From positions 1 through 64,000 of the forward strand of contig CAILAC010000009.1 of NCBI GenBank assembly GCA_903832055.1: a DNA stretch of 64,000 nucleotides. The letters are read 5' to 3'. The DNA is from an uncultured Acidobacteriota bacterium. GTDB taxonomy: Bacteria; Acidobacteriota; Terriglobia; Terriglobales; Acidobacteriaceae. The notes beneath the pieces are model-generated. The model did not search any database. It saw only the letters and a list, made by a program, of their open reading frames with translations, and had not been told where the DNA came from. Shown here piece by piece: positions 25,427 through 34,526 of this stretch (position 1 is its first letter; every line of letters begins with the position of its first letter). Both the position numbers and the translations under genes were made by a program.

Positions 25427-26626
25427 ATGAAGGCCAACTTTGCAGCACTGCCCAAAGTAACGAATCGCCTTGGCGCTCTCATCCTGACTGCAGCCTGCGT
25501 GGCTGCTCCCCTTGCCGCTCATGCTGCCGGCGCTCCGACCCTCCATGTTGTCTCTGGAGCTAATCAGATGACCCGGTATACCTCGCCTTTCGCTGCACCG
25601 CTGGTAGTCCGCGTTACCGATTCAGTAACGCACGCCGTGATTCCCGGCGTCGCAGTGCGCTTTACTGCCAGTGAAGGCATCGCCCTGAGTGCTTCGACGG
25701 CAAAGACAGATCACCACGGCCTCGCCGCGGTATCAGCCAAGGGACTTATCGTCGGCAGCGATTCTGTAGAAGCCGCTCTGGTGGAGTATCCGACAGTCAG
25801 CGCCACTTTCGAGGGCCTCGTCGTCCAGAAGGCGCTGTTGACAGTTGTACCCGCCGATCTGGCATCGCACGTCGGAGAGATTCCTGCCATCACCGACTAC
25901 GTCATCAAGGGCTTCGTCAACGGCGAATCGCTCGAGACGGCCAAAGTTACCGGCGCTCCGGTCCTTTCGACTTCGGCTACTGAACACAGCCCGGATGCAA
26001 ACTATGCCATCAAAGGCGGCGTCGGTTCGCTCACCGCGCCCAATTACGAGTTCGTTGCCGGCTTCGGCACACTTGTCCTCGTCGGCGACCGGGCATCATC
26101 TCGCCACGATGGTACCGGGGACGAAGCATCCGATCCCCGTTTCGCCGCAATCAATCAGAACCCCAATGAAGTACGCCGCGCCCTGTCGAACCAGGTAGCA
26201 TTCGTTCCCTCGCCGACAATCATCACCGCGGGCAGCCGCAACGGCGCCAACGACCTGGTCAAAACAGCCGTCGACGTCCGCGCTTCAAAGGCAAATGCAA
26301 GCCCCCTGCTGGCGGCTGACGTCAAGAGTGTTGCGAGCTTCAGCCGCAGCGAGGTGAGCTCGACCGGAAGCGCTAAACCTGTGCGTCAGGCCCTGGCAGC
26401 CAAGGTGGCTTCGGTCGCCTCAGACAGCAGCGCAAAGCCGGTACAGGCGGCCCTGAATACGAAGTCCGCATCCAGCCTTCCGACAATTCTGGCGGGTGTC
26501 AATCGTGCCGGTGTTGTTGAGAGCGTGCGCTCGGCACTGCAACTTACCTTTGTCACGACGCCTTCGGTCATGCTGGCTGCACAAAATCCACAGGTGATTC
26601 GCAGCGCTTTCCCAGTCAAGAAGTAA
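25427..26626 (+). CDS. Secreted protein with Ig-like and MBG domains and a C-terminal degenerate repeat
   Basis: About 399 residues from the ATG at 25427, which has GGAG 6 nt upstream and begins a Sec signal (ending AHAA, about residue 34). Residues about 38-140 look like a bacterial Ig (Big_1/invasin-like) domain (PLVVRVTDSVTHAVIPGVAVRFTAS, KTDHHGLAAVSAKG). Residues about 143-215 match an MBG-type domain (YVIKGFVNGESLE, HSPDANYAIKGG, NYEFVAGFGTLVLV). The last 170 residues contain about six degenerate units built on VR-x-AL. Such domains usually act in surface adhesion or as stalks. No catalytic motif is visible; the function is unknown. Confidence 0.65.
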   Translation: MKANFAALPKVTNRLGALILTAACVAAPLAAHAAGAPTLHVVSGANQMTRYTSPFAAPLVVRVTDSVTHAVIPGVAVRFTASEGIALSASTAKTDHHGLAAVSAKGLIVGSDSVEAALVEYPTVSATFEGLVVQKALLTVVPADLASHVGEIPAITDYVIKGFVNGESLETAKVTGAPVLSTSATEHSPDANYAIKGGVGSLTAPNYEFVAGFGTLVLVGDRASSRHDGTGDEASDPRFAAINQNPNEVRRALSNQVAFVPSPTIITAGSRNGANDLVKTAVDVRASKANASPLLAADVKSVASFSRSEVSSTGSAKPVRQALAAKVASVASDSSAKPVQAALNTKSASSLPTILAGVNRAGVVESVRSALQLTFVTTPSVMLAAQNPQVIRSAFPVKK

Positions 26627-26639
26627 CTCGGTACGCACG

Positions 26640-26690
26640 AAAAAAAGCCCGGCCGCCTCGTTGACAGTAGAGGCGGCCGGGCTGCTTGTT
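26640..26690. terminator. Strong bidirectional terminator between convergent genes
   Basis: A 14-bp perfect GC-rich stem (26646-26659 with 26670-26683) around a 10-nt loop. On the minus strand it is followed by seven U (from A at 26640-26646); on the plus strand by GCTTGTTT. It serves the MBG gene and the alpha-galactosidase gene, which converge here. Confidence 0.85.
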
Positions 26691-26698
26691 TGCGGACT

Positions 26699-28960
26699 TT
26701 ATTTCTTGTCCAGCGAGAAGGCTGCTCCCTGAAAGTCTCCCCGCAACATCAGGTCGATCCCGTGATTCATCCACCATGCCCCGGTTGCTTCTGCCGGAGT
26801 ATCCGGTGCCGCCTTCCCTTCAATCGAGGTCAGCGCATACGTCGCCGCCGGATCGAGGCCCATCAGCTGCAGTCGGGGAAAGCTGCGCCCCTCCTGCGTC
26901 GAATGCACAAAGGCAAAGAAGGCAGCCTGCGATTTATCTGCTGAGACCGACTCGGTAGCAGAAAATTCGCTGCCATCCGTCGGCGAAATCAGCCGGTACA
27001 GGTCACCCTGCTGCACGGTCTTTTGCACCTTGTGGTAGGCCGCGATCAGCCGCTTCGCCGTCGCCATTTCCTCCGCATTCCAGTTGTTGAGATTCGCCCC
27101 AATGCCAAGTGATCCCTGCATTGAAACCAGCATCCGGTACGTCACCGAGGTGGCGCGGTTGTTGAGCCAGTGCGGCGAATCCGTAACCCAGGCCATCATC
27201 ACCTGCACCGGATACGCCCGAGAAAATCCATCCTGCTGCGTCAACCGGTCGAGCGGATCGGTGTTATCCGATGGCCAGACCTCGTCGGTGTAGCGCAGAA
27301 TGCCAAGATCCACACGCCCGCCGCCCCCCGAGCAGCTTTCAATTTCCACGCCCGGATGCTTGGCCCGCAGCTCCGCCAGGATCGAGTACAAATTGCGTGT
27401 GAATTCGACATAGACCCGCTTTTGCTGGTCGCCGGGCAACTGGTCCCAGCCCGGTTCGCTCCAGTTGCGGTTGTAATCCCACTTCAGAAACGAGATCTGG
27501 TTCTCGCTCAGCAATTTATCCAGAAAGCCGAAAACATAGGCCCGCACATCCGGCCTTGCCAGGTTCAGCACCAGTTGCGTCCGCTGCTCGGTGCGTGGGC
27601 GGCCGGGAAAATTCAGCACCCAGTCAGGGTGCTTGCGGTAAAGGTCAGAGTCAGGATTGACCATCTCCGGCTCGACCCACAGGCCAAAATCCATGCCCAG
27701 CGACTTCACCTTGTCGATCAGCGGCTTCAATCCGTTGGGGAACTTCTCCTTGTTCACGTACCAGTCGCCCAGGCCCGCATGATCCGTCTTGCGCTGGCCA
27801 AACCAGCCGTCATCCATGATGAATCGGTCAATACCGAGCGCCGCAGCCTTCTCTGCCAGAGCCTCCTGCCCCGGCTCGGTCACGTTCATTTCGGTCGCTT
27901 CCCAACTGTTGTAGATCACCGGCCGTGTTTTTGGATTGGGTGCCTGGGGCAGCACATGTCCACGGATAAACCGATGCAGTGATCTGGAGGCCCCGCCGTA
28001 TCCATGATGGGTGTATCCCGAATAGAAAATCGGCGTCTCCAGCCGCTCGCCCGGCTTGAGCGTATAGCCAAAGTCAAATGGATTGAATCCGCCCGTCACG
28101 CGCACCTTGTCCAGCGCGTCCTGCTCAACCGTGATGCGCCAAGAGCCCGACCAGGCGAGCGCACCGTACCAAACCTCGCCATTCTCCTCGCCCGCATCGC
28201 CCTTGCCAATCGCAAACCAGGGATTGTTCTGGTGCCCGGTCGAGCCGCGGCGGCTCTCCAGCACGCGCTGCCCCTGCTTGATCGTCTCGCGATTCAGCGT
28301 CCACTCCCCAGCCCAGCGCCCGCTCAGATAGTTCAGCGTGTAGTGCGCCGGGGGCAGGGAATAGGCGGCAGCCGCAGCCTGCTCCACCACGACCGCCTTC
28401 GGCTCAGCGTTCTCAATGGTCGCGGCCCGCGCCAAAATGCCTGAATCCGGGTCCATCGTGTAGTGCAGCGTTACCGTAATCGCGCGGCTGATGTCCTTCA
28501 GCACGATATTCAGCGAATTCTCGTCCGGCTTGTTGCTCGAAACATAGTGGAGCACCAGGTCGCGATTGCCATCGGCAAACGTCACCTTCAGCGCCGGCTC
28601 CATGTAGAGCCCCTGGCCCCAGCCAGCATATTCCTGGGGTGTGTTGTTGTAGGAGTTATCAAACGATGCCAACTCCATGGCAGCCTTGGGCGTCGGGATG
28701 GCATCGCCTGCACCCAGTTTGCCGCCCCAGTAGATCTGCTGCAATTCGCCGCGCTCATTCACGCCAAAGGCGTAAGTCATGTTGCCGCCATCCAGGCGAA
28801 AGACGGGCTGGTAGGCAGCGCGCTGGGCTGCCGTCTGCTCGGCAGTCGTCTGCGCAAAAGCTTCGCTGGTCGCACCCAGCAGCACGGCAAAGGCCAGACC
28901 CGCCGAAACGGACAACAGAGCTGGTTTCAAGAGTGGAAAGGTTTTCATACGCACGTTCAT
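26699..28960 (-). CDS. Secreted GH36 alpha-galactosidase
   Basis: A 753-residue protein with a Sec signal (ending SEAFAQ). An N-terminal beta-supersandwich is followed by the GH36/GH-D barrel: YNSWEATEMNVTEPGQ, GIDRFIMDDGWFG, GLWVEPEMVNPDSDLY, FLKWDYNRNW with the nucleophile Asp near residue 494, and WPSDNTDPLDR with the acid/base Asp near 565. The C-terminal beta domain completes the family order. It removes alpha-1,6- or terminal alpha-galactose from oligosaccharides or galactomannan outside the cytoplasm. The ATG at 28960 has GGAGAA 11 nt upstream. It faces the MBG gene and shares its terminator. Confidence 0.9.
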   Translation of the reverse strand: MNVRMKTFPLLKPALLSVSAGLAFAVLLGATSEAFAQTTAEQTAAQRAAYQPVFRLDGGNMTYAFGVNERGELQQIYWGGKLGAGDAIPTPKAAMELASFDNSYNNTPQEYAGWGQGLYMEPALKVTFADGNRDLVLHYVSSNKPDENSLNIVLKDISRAITVTLHYTMDPDSGILARAATIENAEPKAVVVEQAAAAAYSLPPAHYTLNYLSGRWAGEWTLNRETIKQGQRVLESRRGSTGHQNNPWFAIGKGDAGEENGEVWYGALAWSGSWRITVEQDALDKVRVTGGFNPFDFGYTLKPGERLETPIFYSGYTHHGYGGASRSLHRFIRGHVLPQAPNPKTRPVIYNSWEATEMNVTEPGQEALAEKAAALGIDRFIMDDGWFGQRKTDHAGLGDWYVNKEKFPNGLKPLIDKVKSLGMDFGLWVEPEMVNPDSDLYRKHPDWVLNFPGRPRTEQRTQLVLNLARPDVRAYVFGFLDKLLSENQISFLKWDYNRNWSEPGWDQLPGDQQKRVYVEFTRNLYSILAELRAKHPGVEIESCSGGGGRVDLGILRYTDEVWPSDNTDPLDRLTQQDGFSRAYPVQVMMAWVTDSPHWLNNRATSVTYRMLVSMQGSLGIGANLNNWNAEEMATAKRLIAAYHKVQKTVQQGDLYRLISPTDGSEFSATESVSADKSQAAFFAFVHSTQEGRSFPRLQLMGLDPAATYALTSIEGKAAPDTPAEATGAWWMNHGIDLMLRGDFQGAAFSLDKK

Positions 28961-29079
28961 CAAGGGAAGGTTCTCCAGTCGCTGTCATCCTACCATCTAC
29001 GGCGAGCATGTGACACCCCTTTGCAAAGCGCCCGTTCAGCAGACGCATCGTCCTTCCCAAGACGTCTCAAATCGCCGCA

Positions 29080-29451
29080 TCAACCGCAGCCCGGAACATC
29101 CGCAAGCTGCTCAAAAACCAGCAACCCCTGCTCCCTCGCCAGGCGCACATCCTCGTCGGCTCCATTTGAAGCACCCGGCAGCCGCAGCACCGCATCGCAA
29201 CGACGAATCAACCGATTCGCAATCGGGTAAAGGATCTCGTCGTAGATTGCGTCGCCCGGCTTCTTTGAACCCGCTTCGCGCAAAAGCGGTAGCGCCAGCC
29301 ATTCGCCGATCAGCGGAATATGCCCCGCCCGGTACAGCGGCAGTGCGACTGACTCCAGCGCTCGCAAGTTTTTGTCCATCAACGCCGGGTCGTCGCCCGT
29401 TCCAGACCGGTAAGGCCCGGCAATCAGAATCATCAAAGACTGCACACTCAT
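29080..29451 (-). CDS. Small DUF4406/nucleoside deoxyribosyltransferase-like protein
   Basis: About 123 residues from the ATG at 29451 (CAGGAG 9 nt upstream; an ATG at 29457 is equally possible). It opens LMILIAGPYRSGTGDDPALMDKNLR, followed by AGHIPLIGEWLALPL and a late ADEDVRLAREQGLLVF. This is the Rossmann-like pattern of DUF4406 and nucleoside 2-deoxyribosyltransferase-like proteins (GPYR for substrate binding, conserved E near the end). The function of this subgroup is not known to me. It diverges from the DeoR regulator with only about 90 bp between, so it is probably that regulator's target. Confidence 0.65.
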   Translation of the reverse strand: MSVQSLMILIAGPYRSGTGDDPALMDKNLRALESVALPLYRAGHIPLIGEWLALPLLREAGSKKPGDAIYDEILYPIANRLIRRCDAVLRLPGASNGADEDVRLAREQGLLVFEQLADVPGCG

Positions 29452-29491
29452 GCGCATTTTCTCCTGTTTTGAAGTAAATTTGCTTGCAGTC

Positions 29492-29520
29492 TGCAATTTA
29501 TCGTGCAATTTCGTGCAATG
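29492..29520. promoter_or_regulatory. Tandem TGCAATT repeats: candidate DeoR operator
   Basis: TGCAATTT at 29492-29499 and 29504-29511 and TGCAATG at 29514-29520, spaced 12 and 10 bp, lie in the short region between the divergent DUF4406-like and DeoR genes. DeoR-family repressors typically bind repeated half sites in their own divergent promoter. The match in place and periodicity is good; binding is inferred. Confidence 0.5.
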
Positions 29521-29544
29521 TCAAGTATTGTTGTAAAAGATAAT

Positions 29545-30300
29545 ATGCTCACCACGCATCGAAAACAGCAAATTCTCGCACTCCTCAAAAGCCAGGGCCA
29601 GGTCGTCGCCAAAGATGTGAGCCGTCAAATGGGTGTCTCTGAAGACACCATCCGCCGTGACCTCCGCGAACTGGCCCAGGAGGGCCTGCTCCAGCGCGTC
29701 CACGGCGGCGCTCTGCCGTCCTCCCCCGCCATCGCCGATTTTGCCGGCCGCGAGCGCCTCACTCCCGACGGCAAATCCGCCATCGGCCGCGCCGCCGCTC
29801 TCATGGTCCAGCCCGGCCAGGTCGTCATCCTTGACGGAGGCACGACCGCCCGCCAGCTCGCGCGGCACCTGCCCGCCGACCTCCGCGCGACCATCGTCAC
29901 CCATAGCCCGACCATTGCAATCGAGCTGATCCATCACCCCGAGATTGAAGTCATCCTCATCGGTGGCCGCCTCTTCAAGCATTCAGTCGTAGCCATGGGC
30001 GCGGCCGCGCTCGAATCGATCGCCAACATCCGCGCTGACACGTTCTTTATGGGCGTCACCGGAGTTCACCCCAGGGCCGGCCTCACCACCGGCGACTTTG
30101 AAGAGGCCGCCATCAAGCGCGCCCTCAGCCACGCTGCCGCCGAGACATTCGTTCTCGCCTCGTCAGAAAAACTGAATGCGGCATCGCCCTACTCCGTTGT
30201 GCCACTTGCAGAAATCAGCGGCATCATCACCGAATCCTCCACAGACCCCGCGCTGACCGAGCCTTTTGAAAAGCTCCGCATCCCCGTCATTCGCGCCTAG
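29545..30300 (+). CDS. DeoR-family transcriptional regulator
   Basis: About 251 residues from the ATG at 29545, which puts the start at the usual place (MLTTHRKQQILALLKSQG). Residues 1-57 are the winged helix (KDVSRQMGVSEDTIRRDLRELAQEGLLQRVHGGAL, the standard DeoR signature). Residues about 75-235 form the DeoRC sugar-phosphate sensor (ILDGGTTARQLARHLP, VILIGGRLFKHSVVAMG, FMGVTGVHPRAGLTTGDFEEAAIKRAL). These repressors respond to phosphorylated sugars. The likely target is the divergent gene and its own promoter. GTG at 29503 and ATG at 29518 are earlier in-frame starts with weak support. Confidence 0.88.
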   Translation: MLTTHRKQQILALLKSQGQVVAKDVSRQMGVSEDTIRRDLRELAQEGLLQRVHGGALPSSPAIADFAGRERLTPDGKSAIGRAAALMVQPGQVVILDGGTTARQLARHLPADLRATIVTHSPTIAIELIHHPEIEVILIGGRLFKHSVVAMGAAALESIANIRADTFFMGVTGVHPRAGLTTGDFEEAAIKRALSHAAAETFVLASSEKLNAASPYSVVPLAEISGIITESSTDPALTEPFEKLRIPVIRA

Positions 30301-30310
30301 TTCCACGAAA

Positions 30311-30352
30311 CAAAAAGGCCCGGCAGCAATCGCCACCGGGCCTCTCTGCTTT
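30311..30352. terminator. Bidirectional terminator between deoR-type gene and OYE gene
   Basis: AGGCCCGG (30316-30323) pairs perfectly with CCGGGCCT (30336-30343) around 12 nt. A-tract on the left (AAAAA before the stem) gives U residues for minus-strand transcripts; TCTCTGCTTTT follows on the plus strand. Confidence 0.75.
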
Positions 30353-30366
30353 TGATTGAACAGATC

Positions 30367-31503
30367 CTACTGCGCGATCGCACTCACTTCCGCCAACGTT
30401 GGGTAATCCGTATAGCCCTTTGCTGTCCCGCCGTAGAAGGTGCGCCGGTCCGGCACATTCAGCGCTGCATCTTCGCGGAATCGCTCCACCAGGTCCGGAT
30501 TGGCAATGAAGAGGCGTCCAAACGCAACTGCATCGGCGTCGTGATTGGAGATGGTCTCCTCCGCGCCTTCAGCGGTGTAGCCGCCCGCCGAGATCAGCAC
30601 GCCCGAGAACGCTTTGCGGAATAGATGCGAAGTCCGTGGCGCACCATCGTAGCCCTCTTTCCCAGCCCCCGCACCGCTCGACCGCGGCTCGATGACGTGC
30701 GCATAGGCAACGCCGCGCTCTGAAAGCTGCGCCAGCACGTAGGTGAAAAGCGCCACCGGGTCAGAATCGCTGATACCGGCAAACGTGCCAAACGGAGAAA
30801 GCCGCACGCCGACGCGTCCCTTGCCCCACACGCCCACCACGGCATCTGTAACCTCAAGCAGCAGCCGCGCCCGGTTCTCAATTGAACCGCCATACGCGTC
30901 CGTCCGCTGGTTCACGCCGTCCTCGAGGAACTGATCCAGCAGGTAGCCATTGGCCGAGTGGATTTCGACGCCATCAAATCCAGCTGCCTTGGCATGCTCT
31001 GCCGCACGTACATAATCCGCCACAATGCCCGGCAGTTCAGCCGTTTCAAGCGCACGCGGCGTCTCATAGGGCACCTGCCGGAATTCCGCCGTAAAGGTCT
31101 TGCTGCCATCCGAGGGCGCAATCGCCGACGAAGAAACCGGCAGACCCGCCTCAGGATGCAGCGAAGAGTGGCTGATGCGCCCCACGTGCCAGAGCTGCAA
31201 GAAGATGAAGCCGCCCTTGGCATGCACAGCCTCGGTCACCAGCTTCCAACCCTCCACCTGCGCGTCTGAATGGATGCCCGGCGCCGCCGGATATCCCTTG
31301 CCCTGGAGCGAAATCTGCGTCGCCTCTGAGATCAGCAGCCCGCCCCGCGTTGCGCGCTGATGGTAGTACTCGGCGTTCAGAGCATTCGGCACGTCACCCG
31401 GCTGCGTCGAGCGCATCCGCGTCAAAGGAGCCATCACCACACGGTGAGCCAACTGCAGCTCACCCACCTGAAGAGGGGAGAGAAGATTCGAGTATTTCGT
31501 CAT
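30367..31503 (-). CDS. Old yellow enzyme family alkene reductase (NemA-like)
   Basis: A 378-residue FMN-dependent TIM barrel of the NADH:flavin oxidoreductase family. It shows LLSPLQVGELQLAHRVVMAPLTRMRS at the start, ATQISLQGKGYPAAPGIHSD, LWHVGRISHSS, HSANGYLLDQFLEDGVNQRTDAYGGSIENRAR with the substrate-binding His and Asn, and a phosphate-binding ISAGGYTAEGAEE / AVAFGRLFIANPDLVERF end. These are class I OYE features as in N-ethylmaleimide reductase; such enzymes reduce activated C=C bonds, nitro groups or nitrate esters. It diverges from the LolA-like gene. Physiological substrate unknown. Confidence 0.88.
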   Translation of the reverse strand: MTKYSNLLSPLQVGELQLAHRVVMAPLTRMRSTQPGDVPNALNAEYYHQRATRGGLLISEATQISLQGKGYPAAPGIHSDAQVEGWKLVTEAVHAKGGFIFLQLWHVGRISHSSLHPEAGLPVSSSAIAPSDGSKTFTAEFRQVPYETPRALETAELPGIVADYVRAAEHAKAAGFDGVEIHSANGYLLDQFLEDGVNQRTDAYGGSIENRARLLLEVTDAVVGVWGKGRVGVRLSPFGTFAGISDSDPVALFTYVLAQLSERGVAYAHVIEPRSSGAGAGKEGYDGAPRTSHLFRKAFSGVLISAGGYTAEGAEETISNHDADAVAFGRLFIANPDLVERFREDAALNVPDRRTFYGGTAKGYTDYPTLAEVSAIAQ

Positions 31504-31628
31504 AGACCATACAGATGCGATTCACCCGACACTTGATGCAACACAAACACTCGTCAGCCAAGTTTCTTATCAGCGAATCAATTCGCCAGCTGAACTGCTG
31601 CTGTGCCTCCTTCGTATACAAAGGAATC

Positions 31629-32543
31629 ATGACCGCACCCCGATCTGTCTTCCTCCTCATTTCCGCCCTCTCCCTGTGCAGCGCGCTTCTATCGGCGCAA
31701 CAGCCTTCCACGGATGCCTCGGCTCCGACTGCTGCGGACATCATGGCCCGCGTCGCCAGCAATCAGGACCAGGCCGAATCTGAGCGTGTTCACTACGTCT
31801 ACCTTCGACACGCCAAAATCACCTCGCGCAAAGGCAAGACCATCCAGTGTGAAGAGATCACAGATAGCCGAATTACCCCCTCTGCTGGCCAGTCGAATCA
31901 GCAACTGCTCAAGCTCGAAGGCCGCTACCTGAAAAACGGAAAATACATTCTGTATAAAGAACCGCTCCCAGGGAACGCCAACAAGGAAAGTACGGATGAC
32001 GATGGATTTTCACTGAGCATCGGCGATGACGATCGCAGCCTCGTCGAATCGATGAGCGCAAATCTCTCAAACTCCAAAACCAAAGACGGCATCGGTTCCC
32101 ATCTCTTCCCGCTGACATCAAAAAACCAGGGCGACTACGCCTTTCACCTCATCGGCACCGAACACCTCAACAACCATGAAGTCTTTCACATCGAATTTCG
32201 CCCAAAAGATAAAAACGAATTCGACTGGAAGGGTGACGCTTATATCGATACAACTGCTTACCAGCCCGTCATGGTCAGCACATCCATGTCCCGCAAGTTG
32301 CCTTTTGCAGTCCGCACGTTACTCGGCACCAGCTTTCCCGGTCTGGGATTCACCGTCATCTGCGCTCCCCAGCCAGACGGCACCTGGTTTCCTGTAAGTT
32401 TCAGCACAGAATTCAAGATCAAAGTCCTTTTCCTTTATCACCGCGAAATCCTGATCGATTCCAGGAACTCAAACTTCGAAAAGACTCACTCAGATTCCAC
32501 AATCATCAGCTCGGTCGAGCCCAAACCCGCTCCGCAACCTTGA
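31629..32543 (+). CDS. Exported protein of LolA/outer-membrane lipoprotein-sorting type
   Basis: About 304 residues from the ATG at 31629, which has AAAGGAA 2 nt upstream and begins a Sec signal (MTAPRSVFLLISALSLCSAL, cleavage near LSAQ). Earlier in-frame starts from 31515 would place an odd Cys-rich leader before it. The body is a single beta-rich domain (TAADIMARVASNQDQAESERVHYVYLRHAKI, then YLKNGKYILYKEPLPG, YHLIGTE-, FEWKGDAYIDTTAYQPVMVSTSM) recalling the half-barrel of LolA-like lipoprotein carriers, but without clear identity. It stands alone between OYE and CstA. Function uncertain. Confidence 0.55.
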   Translation: MTAPRSVFLLISALSLCSALLSAQQPSTDASAPTAADIMARVASNQDQAESERVHYVYLRHAKITSRKGKTIQCEEITDSRITPSAGQSNQQLLKLEGRYLKNGKYILYKEPLPGNANKESTDDDGFSLSIGDDDRSLVESMSANLSNSKTKDGIGSHLFPLTSKNQGDYAFHLIGTEHLNNHEVFHIEFRPKDKNEFDWKGDAYIDTTAYQPVMVSTSMSRKLPFAVRTLLGTSFPGLGFTVICAPQPDGTWFPVSFSTEFKIKVLFLYHREILIDSRNSNFEKTHSDSTIISSVEPKPAPQP

Positions 32544-32644
32544 GACATCCCTGTCGTGAATCTGTTTCATGCGAAGACACTAAATCTGGCCATTGATATA
32601 CTTCCCTCATCCGACTTCCCCGTCTCTGAGGCCCCAATCCAACC

Positions 32645-34510
32645 GTGAACACACTCCCCCTGCTCCTGATCGTCATCGGCATCTACACGGTGGCCTACCG
32701 CTACTACAGCGCGATGCTCGCCACCCGCGCTTTCATGCTTGACGATCGCAACATCACCCCGGCGCATCGCTTTAAAGACGGCCATAACTACGTGCCCTCG
32801 CCCAAGTGGGTGGTCTTCGGCCATCACTTCGCGGCCATCGCGGGGGCAGGCCCGCTGGTCGGCCCAACCCTCGCCGCCCAGTTCGGCTTTGCGCCCGGCC
32901 TGCTCTGGCTCGTCGCAGGCGCGGTGCTCGCCGGTGCCGTGCAGGATTTCACCACCCTCGCCGGCTCCCTCCGTCACAACGGCAAATCGCTCTCCTACAT
33001 CGTCAGCCGCGAAGTAGGCCCGGTCACCGGCCTGCTCGCCATGATCGCCGTCCTGCTCATCCTCATCGTGGCCATGGCCGGCCTCGCCATTATCGTCGTC
33101 AACGCGCTTTCGCAGAGCCCCTGGGGCATCTTCACCATCGGCATGACCATCCCCATTGCCATGGTGATGGGTGTCTGGATGTTCAAGAGCAATCCGAGCA
33201 AGGTCACCGTGCTCGGCCCGTCCATCTTTGGCGTTATCGCCATCTTTGCCGCGCTCATCGGCGGCCACTGGGTGGCCAACTCCACCTACGCGCACCTGCT
33301 CCTCTTCGACGCCCACCAGATCGTCATCATCCTCTGCGTCTACGGATTCCTCGCCTCGGTGCTACCCATCTGGCTGCTGCTTGAGCCACGCGACTACCTC
33401 TCGACCTATGTCAAGCTCGGCACCCTGGCGGCGCTCATCATCGGCGTCCTCGTCGTCCACCCGAACCTCCAGTTCCCGGCATTTACCCCCTACATCCATG
33501 GCGGCGGCCCGGTCATTCCCGGCAAGCTCTTCCCGTTCCTCTTCGTCACCATCGCCTGCGGGGCCATCTCCGGCTTTCACTCCCTTGTCGCCACCGGCAC
33601 CACTCCCAAGCTCATCAGCCGGGAGACAGACGCCCGCTTCATCGGCTATGGAGCCATGCTGGCCGAGTCGCTCGTCGGCGTGCTCGCGCTTATCGCCGCC
33701 TGTTCCATGGCCCCTGGCGACTACTTCGCCATCAACGTGCCCCCGGCGCTCTACGCCAAGCTGGGCCTCCATGTCGTGAATCTGCCAGAGTTCTCCCGCG
33801 AAGTAGGCGAACAACTCGCCGGGCGCACCGGTGGTGCCGTCTCCCTCGCCATCGGCATTGCCCAGATATTCCGCAACATCCCCGGCATGCGGGCTCTCAC
33901 CGGCTACTGGTATCACTACGCCATCATGTTTGAGGCGCTTTTCATCCTCACCACCATCGATGCCGGCACCCGCGTCGCCCGCTACGTCATGCAAGACCTG
34001 ATGGGCAAACTCTACAAGCCGCTGGGTCGCGCCAACTGGCTGCCCTCAAACATGCTGGCCACGGGAATCATCGTTCTCAGCTGGGGCTACCTCATCTGGG
34101 GCGGGACGATTGCCACCATCTGGCCGCTCTTTGGCACCGCCAACCAGTTGCTCGCCTCCATCGCTCTCGCCACCATGACCACCTGGCTGGTGAACCACAA
34201 GAAGGCCGCCTTCGCATGGTGCACCCTTGTCCCCGCACTTTTTGTGCTGGTGACTACGGTCTCCGCCGGAGTTTTGTCCATTCAGAATGTCTTCTGGCCG
34301 ATGGCCTGGCGACAGGGAAGTGAACTCCAGGGCTGGATTGAAACCGGACTCATGGCTACTTTCATCGTCGGAGCGATCGTCATCGTCGGCTCGGCCGCCG
34401 TCCGATGCGTTCGAACTCTACGCGGCGTTCCCCCACCGTCAGCCGAAACCCTCACCACCGAACCCGGCAAAGTAGAGCTTGAACCGGCCGCGCCCTATCG
34501 CTGCTGCTAG
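32645..34510 (+). CDS. cstA: Carbon starvation protein CstA (peptide/pyruvate transporter)
   Basis: A 621-residue membrane protein with about 16 helices and the family's conserved stretches: RFKDGHNYVPSPKWVVFGHHFAAIAGAGPLVGPTLAAQ, FGFAPGLLW, GAVQDFTTL, SGFHSLVATGTTPKLI, FEALFILTTIDAGTRVARYVMQD, PLFGTANQLLA. CstA proteins import peptides or pyruvate and are induced on carbon limitation in other bacteria. Start is GTG at 32645 without an obvious ribosome binding site. The next gene (motB) converges on it with only 16 bp between stop codons and no visible terminator. Confidence 0.92.
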   Translation: MNTLPLLLIVIGIYTVAYRYYSAMLATRAFMLDDRNITPAHRFKDGHNYVPSPKWVVFGHHFAAIAGAGPLVGPTLAAQFGFAPGLLWLVAGAVLAGAVQDFTTLAGSLRHNGKSLSYIVSREVGPVTGLLAMIAVLLILIVAMAGLAIIVVNALSQSPWGIFTIGMTIPIAMVMGVWMFKSNPSKVTVLGPSIFGVIAIFAALIGGHWVANSTYAHLLLFDAHQIVIILCVYGFLASVLPIWLLLEPRDYLSTYVKLGTLAALIIGVLVVHPNLQFPAFTPYIHGGGPVIPGKLFPFLFVTIACGAISGFHSLVATGTTPKLISRETDARFIGYGAMLAESLVGVLALIAACSMAPGDYFAINVPPALYAKLGLHVVNLPEFSREVGEQLAGRTGGAVSLAIGIAQIFRNIPGMRALTGYWYHYAIMFEALFILTTIDAGTRVARYVMQDLMGKLYKPLGRANWLPSNMLATGIIVLSWGYLIWGGTIATIWPLFGTANQLLASIALATMTTWLVNHKKAAFAWCTLVPALFVLVTTVSAGVLSIQNVFWPMAWRQGSELQGWIETGLMATFIVGAIVIVGSAAVRCVRTLRGVPPPSAETLTTEPGKVELEPAAPYRCC

Positions 34511-34526
34511 AAAATGAGGGGCAGCT

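Noticed and set aside
33362-33994. Long minus-strand frame opposite cstA
   Set aside because: Asp/Gly/Glu-rich antisense product typical of the complement of a C-rich membrane protein gene.
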